Source: a virus
Length of the DNA stretch: 64,000 bases
Virus record (IMG/VR): IMGVR_UViG_3300024289_000028
Coordinates: 22,154 to 86,153 of that record
Direction: 5' to 3' (one strand)
The notes under the pieces were generated by a model. The model was not told the origin of the DNA. It did no database searches and saw nothing but the letters and a program-made list of their open reading frames with translations. Below are positions 55,201-61,591 of this stretch, in pieces. The translations under genes were made by a program, and so were the position numbers. Position 1 is the first letter of the stretch. Every line of letters starts with the position of its first letter.

Positions 55201-56957
55201 TTGCAATTGGTCGTGGGGGTATTGCATTATTAGATTTCCAAGAGTTTGTTGCAGATGGCAATACAAGATTGTTCTTAACAAAAGCAGATTATTCTTTAAC
55301 ACAAAATATTTTAGTAACCGTTGACGGTCATCAAGTCGACACAGGATTTACTAATAGTACTATTGTTGCTGAAGATACAGGAACAACTATTGAACCTGGA
55401 AAAACAATGGTAGAATTTGGATTAACACCAGATGCAAATTCAATTATTAAAATCATTTGTTTGGGTTCAACATCAAATGTTGATAGTTCTGGATTGTCTG
55501 TAATTCGTGTTAATAAACAAATTTTAACATATGAGGGATCAACACGATCTTTTATGCTAGACAAATTTGTAGATCCATCTAGAAGTTCAGCAATTGCGTC
55601 TATGGTTGTTTTGTTAAACAATAAAAAATTAAAAGGCCCAGATACTTATTATAGAATATACGACGGATCAAATAACGAAGTTGAAGTAGGTGTAGATCCA
55701 ACATCTGTGGTAACATCAGTTGATGTTAGAGTTTATATTAATAATATATTACAGCCATTTGTTACGGCATATATCTATGACGGCACTACCGGAACCGTGG
55801 TTGTTAATACAGAATATCTAGAATTGCAAGATGTTATTAGAATAGAAATTATTAATAATGCAGAATATTCTGTTACAGATAACATTTTACAAATTTCTGA
55901 TTTAGTAACCTTAGTAGACGAAGATCAAATAGAAGTAACTTGGTTTAGCGAATATCCAACGTTTGACATTGTTTCTGACGTTCATTCAGGAGGAAAAGTT
56001 CAATATCAATTGAATAGAGCCCCATTAGATTCTCATTATGTATGGGTTTATAAGAATGGCGAGAGACTAGTTCAAGGAAAAGAATTTGTTGTTTCAACAC
56101 CAAGGAATGTTGTATATCTGAATATTCCTTCTTTGTTAACTGACAAAATTGAAATTATGGAATTTGGTAATAATGTTTATAAAACTCCAAGAGCTTTTGA
56201 AATGTATAAAGACATGTTTAACGTAACTCATTATAAGCGTTATGCTATTAATGATGTTCAGTTATCAAAAGAATTAAATTATTACGATACTACTATTGAA
56301 GTTAATGATGCTTCGGCTCTTGACGAACCTAATATGTCTAAAAATATTCCTGGAGTGGTAACAATCAACAAAGAACGCATCGAGTTCTTAACTAAATCCG
56401 GAAACGTGTTAGGACAATTAAGAAGAGGAACGTTAGGATCTTCAATCGGTCAAACTTATCCTGCAGGAACCCCAGTAATCAGTGCAGGTGTTGATGACAT
56501 TATTCCTTATATTGATTCTCAAGAAAAAGAAGAGTTTGTTAGCGACGGAAGTACATTGTTGATTGGACCATTATCTTTTGTTCCAACAAAATCAACAAGA
56601 TCTAGCTTTACCAGAAAAACAATTCCAGAAGATTTTGGAGCCTGCGATCAAGTAGAAATATTTGTTGCAGGCAAAAGATTAAGAAAAGATCAGTTATCTG
56701 TTTATAACGAATCTTTAGGATCAGTAAGTCCATCGGCAGATGAAATTTTAGAAGCAGAATTTTCTGTAGACGGAGCAACACCTTATATAAGATTAACTAA
56801 GCCAGCAACTGAAGGTACACGAATTTTAATAATTAGAAAAGTTGGTAGATTATGGTACGAGAGAGCTGAAACTACAGCAAGTAGAGGTATTACGCTGCTT
56901 GATAACAATACAGCTATTGCTCGTTTCATTGATCAAAAGCCAACGGAATTGCCATAA
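43272..56957 (+). CDS. Giant baseplate/tail structural protein (4561 aa) with propeller and CBM-like modules
   Basis: Directly follows gp6, where T4 has gp7/gp8. The N-terminus (MAKFFPKSQLPIRKSSDLLP) and a nearby W-D-K-F-I-N-Y-R-E-Y-F-W segment are typical of giant virion proteins in marine T4-like phages. CBM5/12-like modules occur near residues 220-262, 1457-1503, 1714-1762, 2199-2250, 2343-2393 and 2459-2516. FG-GAP-type repeats start near 2171, 2292, 2432, 2567, 2627 and 2703 (F-G-E-E-L-A-V-S-P-D-G; V-V-V-G-S-P). Two G-x-G/D-Y-x-x-x-P modules lie near 3130-3193 and 3483-3556. The frame is open throughout. Wedge and fibre-attachment roles are inferred. It could replace several T4 baseplate proteins. 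Confidence 0.85.
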   Translation: MAKFFPKSQLPIRKSSDLLPKVFQTDANDKFLSGVLDPLLQPGTLEKNVGYVGRRYGKTYNGSDIYLDTDATLRSRYQLEPGVVLKKDGKTQNFYDFIDFKNILKYFGNNEDRDDLIDQHQHYSWNPPVDWDKFINYREYFWMPSGPPPIRILGQSSSVISTYRVKLGEASSFIFSPDGYTNNPRITLYRGQKYKFIVNVPGNGFVIRTSYDTGSLTFNPDLFYPQGSIVVFNGSVWKAKVPVSPADGSTITTESQDWEFVEIVNANSAALDYTKGITNFGIENGTLTFDVPYDAPDILYYQSITDPNKFGQFIISDIEENSKININDDIIGKTTYTSSNGIELSNGMIVNFGGVVTPEKYSKGNWLVEGVGKAISLTNFDDLVVPVLTSDVPEVLFDNEGFDTAPFDDASSYPGTKDYITIAKSSKDLNPWSRYNRWFHRSVLELSFKLSGEDFYHDEAARAKRPIIEFLPNLKLYEHGVFAKETVDYIDTFTSDVFSKIEGSTGYSIDGEPLFNGARILVTADTDSLANNKIYQVKFFTQNGQNQITLIKVDDTESIIGETLLVRRGKKNKGTMFYYDGTAWLSSQEKTKVNQAPLFDAFDENGVSFSDKDTYPVSTFRGTKILAYKESTGVVDLELGFPISYLNISNVGDISFEFVWDIESFTYEVLRKSYSKNINTGFCKFNLTDEYVNHWIETEQKYLQPIIDSQVITTATDTVYFNTVDWFKVTDQDEIYFYKNGERYTESYTRQGGNFIFATPFAVKDVLVIKIFCNLIPEEGYYEIPVGLEKNPLNNELTDFTFGQAVDHISSGLEFYNGFSGLVVGNNSLRDIHGFQAYTKRFLKHESVAPVALTLLVDKQVNLIKALRYAKKSYTDFKHNFIKISGELDFDGDIPKLVDNIINELTRGKNPSSPFVNSDMIGSGAYTNLIYEVEDPDINTFVISDKFDLKTLSNRAVYLYINNQQLINGFDYEFNSDFSFVNILKTLNVGDILEIREYVSSGFNHIPQTPTKIGLFKKFVPEKFLDDTFVEPKYMIQGHDGSLTTAFNDYRDDALLELELRIFNNIKKEYDENIFDIDATAGGYYKTGIFEYNQIIQINTQEFLKWIADTNIDYVSNSYFDSENSFTYTYSNMSDPAGLENLPGWWRGVYKYFYDTDRPHRCPWEMLGFSIKPTWWESEYGPAPYTRNNLLLWEDLAAGLIRQGPRAGVHKRYVRSTLLTHIPVDGDGKLLSPLDSNLAQNFSLINNQGDFNFGDISPAEHAWYSSSEYPFATIIGMALLRPFEFVGKNFDNSKIVRNKLNQLVHTDTGIFVKVEDLVGSSSGGYLTSGLVSYIVDYLKSHNINENVLQEKLDEIDVYLTHRLSGFVDQTQQRFILDSKNPNSTSANIFVPVENQEIYYNVSAPIASIIYSAVIVEKMTNGWKISGYDFLDPHFTYFAPVISQIDPLISVGGVSENFVNWTEDKFYGNGVVARYNNEYYRSVKSHQSGSTFDLTLWKKLPDLPKKDDVQAFKRRTFNTIREQKISYGTTIGTIQGVVDFLLGYEQYLISKGFKFDRYDTDSKVTQDWFTSAKEFMYWTQHNWAPGSLLTLSPAAEKMDVSYPIGVPDNLLDSFYEYQVFRGDGQPLTPNFLNIKRDFQNITIETTNTAEGIYFFKAHLVLKEHVAIFDDRTVFNDVIYDKTTGYRQERVKARGFRTVDWDGDYTSPGFLFDNVNIIAWQPYTDYRLGDIVNYKSYNWVTKSNHTSTDQFVNAFWTKLDSTPNKRLVPNFDYRINQFEDYYNLDADGLGSSQRDLGRHAIGYQTREYLQNLAEDDVTQFQLYQGFIREKGTLNAAVKIFDKLSKTTEDSIVLNEEWAFNVGTLGGVDELNEVEFAFNKDSLQVNPQPMIFVSSAYTGVILDQYLRIPASDFTNAPSPFTTSIIPKTDFDQFQSAGYVKLDQVDFVIKNRSDLETLDITQVKDGDHFWITFDNSAWTVLRFTRKPLLTLISAIKTGTTIEITFNRRHAFIVDDYIGINDVPNLTGFYKINEVTLTSVIIACASDAKDPLVDTSTLIRVYGLDNVRFSSGSDIDQEYVALLPNNSKLWFDSNDNGLWEVVQKNKVFSYKSLTDYGTTVPEGTGHAVCYVERLQQTITSMPSNSMVLVYVEGPTGLKIKQTFAPEPELYLLLSNSFGEELAVSPDGHFLAVGCPRASGVPSAYIGVFDPTANYEIGDVVEYAGKLWKATTAVVGDGSTIDIQSNDWEPTSLLTYDPNFGRGEGFRNQGAVSIYVWNNQNWSLTTTLVSPRPAFDENFGSNISISKSGSDYWMAVSAPGSLDSRGRIYLYRYNSETLAWEQHENNNYIGVYVSDPARQYPKGSIVWWNNSYWKAVEDTNGDGSTISISSPDWIKIDDISSQSSLPTNVSIEDDGSTISSGLLSESDLAELTKQGDMFGSAMAMNKDGSILVVGVADSDGIYFANYKGIWSATQEYIAGDVVKYQGYYHRLTNVRPEDPVDSATYRSFGEYPDDGLPWTNVGDSTIPYSTGKVYIYQRDSNSVYKLKQTITAGSIGLFDDTGNNESITVGDKFGFSVDVDATGQHIVISAPQADINLQNQGAVYYFSATSLTNPEWRLKQKLESFEEYNNLLFGSDVSISSGTERIVVGAKNAPYKSYAYFETGTTFDKNSTIFSTFNGYSGQVYSFERVSGKYFLTEKLEADVTNNESFGYAIDATSDVIVVGSPNYNNGDGLVRTFRKDTSVKSLKTLAVQEQLIDISKIKNISLIDADKNVKISDIDFIDPIKLKILGLAEQELNFKTPYDPAIYTNGTEETVVDPDAAWFTKNVGKLWWNLNTAKWLYYEQGDIAYRNGNWGQLAKGSTIDVYEWVETTLLPSEWSALADTTAGLTEGISGQPLYPNDDVYSVKQFYNEITQQVTEIKYYYWVKGSTVVPQKVNRKLSAGEVAALIETPISSGYPILALLDSDKILAYNFNKFVTSGRALLNIEFYTNESSVNPVHREYVLLAEGVADNLPPETLETKWIDSLVGFDQAGNTVPDPKLSTKEKYGLSFRPRQSMFVNRSEILKIVITNINSLLLTNPYSEILNFDNLNSTDLEPDEKLNEYDVAVDTITDLEQIGAIRVRQAVLQANIVNGEVDTIDIVDSGFGYKNAPYIEIQGDGTGARAYITIDNQGRVSSVKIQTTGRKYTTATVKIREYSVLVRTDETINNFWSIYSWDQQRRIFYKSKSQGYDVRNYWSYIDWWKPGYSTSTRILYEVPSLYLEPTIYTEPGDLIRVKEYANGGWAVLERTADGSGEILGKYLLVARQNGTIEFKDSLYNTKTTAIGFDNVGYYDTALYDLEPSRELRIILNSIKTDLFVGDLKVEWNKLFFTCVRYAFSENQPIFWAFKTSFINALHNVGSLEHKVSYKNDNLPAYQKYLEEIKPYKTSIREYTSRYVNQESTNTDILDFDLPPVYSTRDNKIVPVNNGYNLFDQYPWKWWYDNKGFSVVSIEVSYAGADYTSVPTVLIEGNGTGAKAKAYISNGKVSGITMVDIGEGYTETPTITLVGGNGSSLLKAKAIAILGQTKARTFNLGIKFDRISKEGIYNAFTHSQTFTASGRTAVFDLAFAPTRDKSKITIVKNKQLILNNEYSLSLFKTSTDDYKILKGRLIFVDPPAKDDVITITYEKNDELLDAVNRINKYYSPTSGMIGNEVGQLMTGIDFGGVQVQGTTFDVTGGWDALPWFTDSWDSVDSNDDYYVIVDGSTSGIELPEAPVENQIITIYLQRAGTSKPIRIDDPHFDHAGDSALVTNSNALMPTFVGDGSTKIVSIENYFQTYAGDVLIFRPAESDGSVNITDTNLLDSKISGGTLASMSGAYSTATGMTAEEIVISGGAFNTPDHTPAPEENVPGQILDSVSIKVFQTTISGAATIQNKVVISDGITSRYAIDLTIIEEASILVYVDKISYVSFGDSTTSYSIDFTTNEIVFNTPPALGSTIEIIAIGRGGIALLDFQEFVADGNTRLFLTKADYSLTQNILVTVDGHQVDTGFTNSTIVAEDTGTTIEPGKTMVEFGLTPDANSIIKIICLGSTSNVDSSGLSVIRVNKQILTYEGSTRSFMLDKFVDPSRSSAIASMVVLLNNKKLKGPDTYYRIYDGSNNEVEVGVDPTSVVTSVDVRVYINNILQPFVTAYIYDGTTGTVVVNTEYLELQDVIRIEIINNAEYSVTDNILQISDLVTLVDEDQIEVTWFSEYPTFDIVSDVHSGGKVQYQLNRAPLDSHYVWVYKNGERLVQGKEFVVSTPRNVVYLNIPSLLTDKIEIMEFGNNVYKTPRAFEMYKDMFNVTHYKRYAINDVQLSKELNYYDTTIEVNDASALDEPNMSKNIPGVVTINKERIEFLTKSGNVLGQLRRGTLGSSIGQTYPAGTPVISAGVDDIIPYIDSQEKEEFVSDGSTLLIGPLSFVPTKSTRSSFTRKTIPEDFGACDQVEIFVAGKRLRKDQLSVYNESLGSVSPSADEILEAEFSVDGATPYIRLTKPATEGTRILIIRKVGRLWYERAETTASRGITLLDNNTAIARFIDQKPTELP

Positions 56958-56963
56958 TAAATA
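56956..56963 (+). promoter_or_regulatory. Late promoter -10-like box, AATAAATA
   Basis: The plus strand reads AATAAATA at the stop codon of the giant gene. Initiation about 7 nt downstream of the box would exclude the ATG at 56968 but keep the one at 56989. Confidence 0.5.
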
Positions 56964-56988
56964 ACATATGGAGATAAAAGAGTCTAAA

Positions 56989-57636
56989 ATGCCACAAGAT
57001 CAAAACACAAATAGCAAGGTAACCGAACAAAAACCCAACGAAACGGGCGGGTTTCACTTCGAAGGTCATATTAAAATATTTGATCCGCAGACCAAAGAGG
57101 TTTTTGTGGATAAGAGAAACGCCATTCACTATGAAAATATGTCAGTAGCAATGGTAAACAGCCTTTCAAATCAAGGGCTAGGAACAATATATCAAATGGC
57201 TTTTGGAACAGGAGGAACAATTGTTGATCCTACAGGGCTTATTTCGTATTTGACCCCAAATACCGTTGGTGTTAATTCTAGCTTGTATAATCAAACTTAT
57301 CAGAAAATTGTTGACCAAAACGCTTCTGAAAACACCGACCCTGTTCGAAATAAAATGGAAATTCGACATGTAAGCGGAGCAACATATTCAGATATTGTTG
57401 TTAGTTGTTTACTTGATTACGGAGAGCCCGACGGTCAAGAAGCATTTGATAATAGTCAAGATATGAGCGGAAATTTTGTGTTTGACGAGCTTGGGCTAAA
57501 AAGTTATGATCCAAACGGTAACGGAAAACTATTAACTCATGTAATTTTCCACCCAGTGCAAAAATCATTGAATAGATTATTGCAAGTTGATTATACAATT
57601 CGAGTTCAAAGTTTAACTGGATATAATGAGGTTTAA
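56989..57636 (+). CDS. Virion structural protein (215 aa)
   Basis: The frame also offers an ATG at 56968. The start at 56989 (MPQDQNTNSK) is preferred because GGAG and AAAGAG lie just upstream of it, while the earlier ATG has none. The product has H-I-K-I-F-D-P-Q-T-K-E-V-F-V-D and N-A-I-H-Y-E-N-M-S near the start and ends V-Q-S-L-T-G-Y-N-E-V. It is beta-rich and soluble. It lies between the giant protein and the fibre genes and resembles small structural proteins at that place in marine T4-like phages. Precise role unknown. Confidence 0.75.
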   Translation: MPQDQNTNSKVTEQKPNETGGFHFEGHIKIFDPQTKEVFVDKRNAIHYENMSVAMVNSLSNQGLGTIYQMAFGTGGTIVDPTGLISYLTPNTVGVNSSLYNQTYQKIVDQNASENTDPVRNKMEIRHVSGATYSDIVVSCLLDYGEPDGQEAFDNSQDMSGNFVFDELGLKSYDPNGNGKLLTHVIFHPVQKSLNRLLQVDYTIRVQSLTGYNEV

Positions 57637-57638
57637 TC

Positions 57639-59726
57639 ATGCCGTATAGCGTAAATTACACAGATAAAAATACAAAATCGCCAATTACGGTATATGACAA
57701 TACTTCAAGTACCGATACAACATTAACATTTCCCGGACGAAATGTTACAGGCTACGGCCAGATTATTGCAGAAAATTTTCTCCACCTATTAGAAAATTTT
57801 GCTAGCCCCACCGAACCAGTTAATCCAGTTGAAGGGCAATTGTGGTATGAAAGTGAAACTGGTACACTGATGATCTTTGACAACACCAGTTGGAAAGCAG
57901 CAGGCAGTATTCAGAAAAGCCCAACACAACCATCTGTTAGTGCAGACAAGGTTGGAGAGATCTGGGTCGACACCGTTAAACAACAATTATATGTTTGGTC
58001 AGGTGAAACATGGGTGTTGGTTGGTCCTCAATTCAGTACAACTAGCGGTTTAAGAACTGGACCAATTGTTGACATTATTGACGACTCGGACAACACAGCT
58101 CGTAAAATTATTAAATTTTTAGTAGATGAAACGCCAATTGCTATTATTAGCGAAGATAGTTTTACTCCTAAAATTAGTATTCCTGGTTTTATCGATATTA
58201 AATCAGGAATTAATTTAACAACCGTTGCATCGGGCGACGGTAATTATGCTCCAAAATTGTACGGAACTGCTCAAGCAGCAGATGCATTGATTGTTAATGA
58301 TGTAGAAGTTGTTGCTTCAAAGTTTTTAAGATCTGATATTACTAATACAACTGAATATGGAATTAACGTTAAAAGTAATAGCGGTATTACATTAGGAGTT
58401 GACAGCGGATTTAGAATTTCATCTTCTGCAACATCGGCAAAAATTTATAATGCCAATCCTGGAAGTAGTATTGATTTACAAGTTAATAGAAACGGTAGTC
58501 AATCAACAATTTTAAGAGTTATTGATAATAAGATTGGTATTAATATTGAAACTCCTCAGCGTGAACTTGACGTAGGTGGCGATATTGGTGTTAGCGGTGA
58601 TGTTATTATCACAAGCACAGATCCAAGTACAAATTTTAATAACGGATCTTTGAGAACAGCAGGCGGAGCCGCAGTTACAAAAAATTTAATTGTTGGAACA
58701 GAATTAGAAGTTGGCGGAACAACTACTATTAAAAATCTTCTTCCAAAGACAACTGAAACATATAGTTTAGGTGCAGATCCTACAACCGGCGGAAAACGTT
58801 GGGATACGGTTTACGCTAAAACTATCAAAGCAGATTTCTTAAAGGGTGTGTTAGACGGTGACGTTGCAGGTAATGCTAGAACAGCCACTAATTTAAGAAC
58901 GGTTACTAGTTTTCAAATTAAAGGCGACGTAACATCTCAGGTTATTAATTTTGACGGTTCTGTTGGCGGAAGTATTAAAGAGTTTACAACAACATTAACT
59001 TCAAACATTATTGAAGGAAAAGAATTTCCTTTTCCAAATGTATCAAAATCAGACGATTTGGTTTTAGTTTTTAGATCTGGTACAGGTCTAATAAAAGAAT
59101 CAAGGGATGTATTTGTTGGTGACCTTGGAATTCCAATTGGCGGAATTTTACCGTACGCAGGCATCGATATTCCAGACGGATTTTTATTATGTGACGGATC
59201 AGAGGTTGAAAAATCAAAATATAGTAAACTATACGATGCTATTGGTAACACATATGGTTTGCCAACTAGGGGTGTAAACACTTTTGTATTGCCGGATCTA
59301 CGTGGTAGATTCCCCCTAGGTCGAGATAATATGGATAATTATGGCACCGTTCCTGAAGAAAACGGCGGCTTCATTGACGCAGGTGGCGGCAACATTGATC
59401 GTGTTGCAGGTACAGAAGCAGATACATTAGGTGCCGGTGCAGGAGATGCTGAAAGCGTATTAGAAGTTAGAAATCTGCCTGAACATGAACATAATTTAAA
59501 ACCGCCTGGAGTTGATAGACAATTTGCTGTTGTTAGAGTTGATTCGGCGGTCGTTCCGGGAACTTCTCCTGGTTCAGGACTAGGACCAACAGCAGCTGGT
59601 CAAGCTCAGTATCTTAATACATCCGGAGGTATCAAAACAAGTGCTACTTTAGCAACCCCGTTTAGTATTATGAATCCGTTCTTGACTATTAACTATATCA
59701 TAAGATCTGGTCCACCAGCATTCTAA
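57639..59726 (+). CDS. Tail-fibre-like protein with collar domain (695 aa)
   Basis: N-terminal ~150 residues: N-x-x-G-Y-G-Q-I-I-A-E-N-F-L-H-L-L-E-N-F-A, then V-E-G-Q-L-W-Y-E-S-E-T-G and a second G-E-I-W-V-D-T repeat, shared by all four fibre genes here. The middle has K-I-G-I-N-I-E-T-P-Q-R-E-L-D-V, a fibre-shaft motif. Residues ~500-570 are a phage tail collar domain: I-P-I-G-G-I-L-P-Y-A-G, P-D-G-F-L-L-C-D-G, and L-P-D-L-R-G-R-F-P-L-G-R. A C-terminal H-E-H-N-L motif and an N-Y-I-I-R-S-G end follow. Likely a short tail fibre or fibre tip protein (gp12-like part). The start is 2 nt after the preceding stop. Confidence 0.88.
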   Translation: MPYSVNYTDKNTKSPITVYDNTSSTDTTLTFPGRNVTGYGQIIAENFLHLLENFASPTEPVNPVEGQLWYESETGTLMIFDNTSWKAAGSIQKSPTQPSVSADKVGEIWVDTVKQQLYVWSGETWVLVGPQFSTTSGLRTGPIVDIIDDSDNTARKIIKFLVDETPIAIISEDSFTPKISIPGFIDIKSGINLTTVASGDGNYAPKLYGTAQAADALIVNDVEVVASKFLRSDITNTTEYGINVKSNSGITLGVDSGFRISSSATSAKIYNANPGSSIDLQVNRNGSQSTILRVIDNKIGINIETPQRELDVGGDIGVSGDVIITSTDPSTNFNNGSLRTAGGAAVTKNLIVGTELEVGGTTTIKNLLPKTTETYSLGADPTTGGKRWDTVYAKTIKADFLKGVLDGDVAGNARTATNLRTVTSFQIKGDVTSQVINFDGSVGGSIKEFTTTLTSNIIEGKEFPFPNVSKSDDLVLVFRSGTGLIKESRDVFVGDLGIPIGGILPYAGIDIPDGFLLCDGSEVEKSKYSKLYDAIGNTYGLPTRGVNTFVLPDLRGRFPLGRDNMDNYGTVPEENGGFIDAGGGNIDRVAGTEADTLGAGAGDAESVLEVRNLPEHEHNLKPPGVDRQFAVVRVDSAVVPGTSPGSGLGPTAAGQAQYLNTSGGIKTSATLATPFSIMNPFLTINYIIRSGPPAF

Positions 59727-59741
59727 TATTGGAAATAAGAC

Positions 59742-61571
59742 ATGTCATACACAATAAACAAAACTGATGGAAGTATTTTAGCAACGGTTGCCGACGGTCA
59801 AGTCGATCAACTATCTTCTGATATTACATTAATTGGAAAAAACTACAGCGGATTTGGCGAAGCATTAAACGAAAACTTTGTTAAGATGCTAGAAAATTTT
59901 GCTGATACAGGTGAACCAGAAAGACCTATCCGAGGACAAATATGGTTTGATGTAAGCGAATTAAAATTAAAAGTTTACAACGGGACTCAATTTCAACCAG
60001 TAAGTTCGGCAACAATATCAAACACACAACCTTCAACATTAGGTACAGGCGATTTATGGTTTAATGACACTGACAAACAATTATTTTTCTATGATGGAAC
60101 AAATACAATATTGTTAGGACCGTCATACTCTCAAAGTCAAGGTCTTAGCGGACTTAAAGTAGCAAGTATACTTGATTCATTAAATCAAACTCGTGTTATA
60201 ACATATCTATACACCAACGGTGTGTTGTTAGGAATATTTTCAAAAGATAGTTTTACTCCTAAAATTGCTATTCCGGGGTTTTCCGGAGACATTGGTCCAG
60301 GATTTAATGCTGGTACATTAACAAATTTAAAATTTAATGTTACATCTAGTAACGCCGATAAACTTGGAAACCAACCAGCTTCGAAATATTTAAGACAAGA
60401 TACTGATAACATTATTGACGGACAATTAACAATTACCTCAAATAGAGGTTTGTTAGTTGGTGATGCACAGCAAGGACAATTTGTTGTTGTAGATGGTGAT
60501 GTTGAGTTTCGTAACGATGCAGAAAATAAAAACATTTCTGTAAAAGTAAAACGAGGTGCTGCGGTTGATAGTGTTTTATCTGTAGACACAATTAATCAAA
60601 CACTAAACATTTATAAAGATAATCCCGGCAGTGAAACATTCATTGGTGGAAATTTAGTAGTTGCTGGCGATTTTACAATTCAAGGCGATACTACAACAAT
60701 TAATACTTCAACAATTAATGTTGAAGATAAAAATATTGAATTAGCAAAAACAGATACTCCAACAGACGCTTATGCAGATGGCGGCGGTATTATTTTAAAA
60801 GGCGCTAGCGATCATGAATTTTTATGGACACAGGCAAGCACAGCATGGAATAGTACCGAACATATAAATTTAGCCACAGGAAAAGCATTTAAGATTAACG
60901 GTGTTGAAGTTATTACAGCAACATCATTAGGTCCTGGAATTACTAGTATCCCTGGTGTTACATCTTTTGGTACACAAACTTTATTAACGGTTGGTCCAGA
61001 ACTTCCGCCTGGTTCAGGTAATCCTCCAACACCTTACCTACGCCTTGAAGATAATAGAATTGCAACCGTTCAGACTAATCAGGATCTTGAATTAGCCCCA
61101 GACGGAACAGGAAATGTTAGTTTAATTAACTATCCTAGAATTACAGGATTGAACGATCCTATCGATCAACAAGATGCAGCAACAAAAGAATATGTTGATA
61201 ATACAATAGAAACAAGAAGTTTAGTTTTTAGCATGGATATTTCAGATGCTATTTCTAATTCTGGTATTGCAGCATACTTAACGTTAGTTGCGCCACCGGC
61301 AGATTTTAGAGACGGCACGGTAGCACGAATTTTATGTACATCGTTATCAAACGGTTCATCAAGTTTAAACATTAATACATACTTAAATTCACTTCCAACA
61401 ACTGAATTTATTACACCAGATGCTCCAAGTTCTTTAGTTCCAGGCGGAACAGCGTTTGGAGTTACAGGCGTTTCTTTTTCAACAGCAACGGTTCCTGCTC
61501 CTGTAGTGTCGGTATTTAGAATTGTAAAAACATTCCAGCTAGTTGCTGGCAACTGGACGTTTGTATCATAA
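59742..61571 (+). CDS. Tail-fibre-like protein (609 aa), paralogue
   Basis: It shares the N-terminal module with the preceding gene: N-Y-S-G-F-G-E-A-L-N-E-N-F-V-K-M-L-E-N-F, then R-G-Q-I-W-F-D-V-S, G-D-L-W-F-N-D and L-L-G-P-S-Y-S. Both also have D-S-F-T-P-K-I-A/S-I-P-G-F near residue 165. Its middle has D-F-T-I-Q-G-D-T-T-T-I-N-T-S, a module also found in the next gene and in the 338-residue minus-strand protein. Instead of a collar domain the C-terminus has D-A-A-T-K-E-Y-V-D, a common fibre end motif, and a beta-rich tail. GGAAATAAG precedes the ATG. Confidence 0.85.
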   Translation: MSYTINKTDGSILATVADGQVDQLSSDITLIGKNYSGFGEALNENFVKMLENFADTGEPERPIRGQIWFDVSELKLKVYNGTQFQPVSSATISNTQPSTLGTGDLWFNDTDKQLFFYDGTNTILLGPSYSQSQGLSGLKVASILDSLNQTRVITYLYTNGVLLGIFSKDSFTPKIAIPGFSGDIGPGFNAGTLTNLKFNVTSSNADKLGNQPASKYLRQDTDNIIDGQLTITSNRGLLVGDAQQGQFVVVDGDVEFRNDAENKNISVKVKRGAAVDSVLSVDTINQTLNIYKDNPGSETFIGGNLVVAGDFTIQGDTTTINTSTINVEDKNIELAKTDTPTDAYADGGGIILKGASDHEFLWTQASTAWNSTEHINLATGKAFKINGVEVITATSLGPGITSIPGVTSFGTQTLLTVGPELPPGSGNPPTPYLRLEDNRIATVQTNQDLELAPDGTGNVSLINYPRITGLNDPIDQQDAATKEYVDNTIETRSLVFSMDISDAISNSGIAAYLTLVAPPADFRDGTVARILCTSLSNGSSSLNINTYLNSLPTTEFITPDAPSSLVPGGTAFGVTGVSFSTATVPAPVVSVFRIVKTFQLVAGNWTFVS

Positions 61572-61591
61572 TGAATAAGGAGCGAAATTAA

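Noticed and set aside
43272-56957. Possible intein or fused separate genes inside the giant ORF
   Set aside because: No splice-type C/H-N boundary blocks were seen, and composition is even across the frame.
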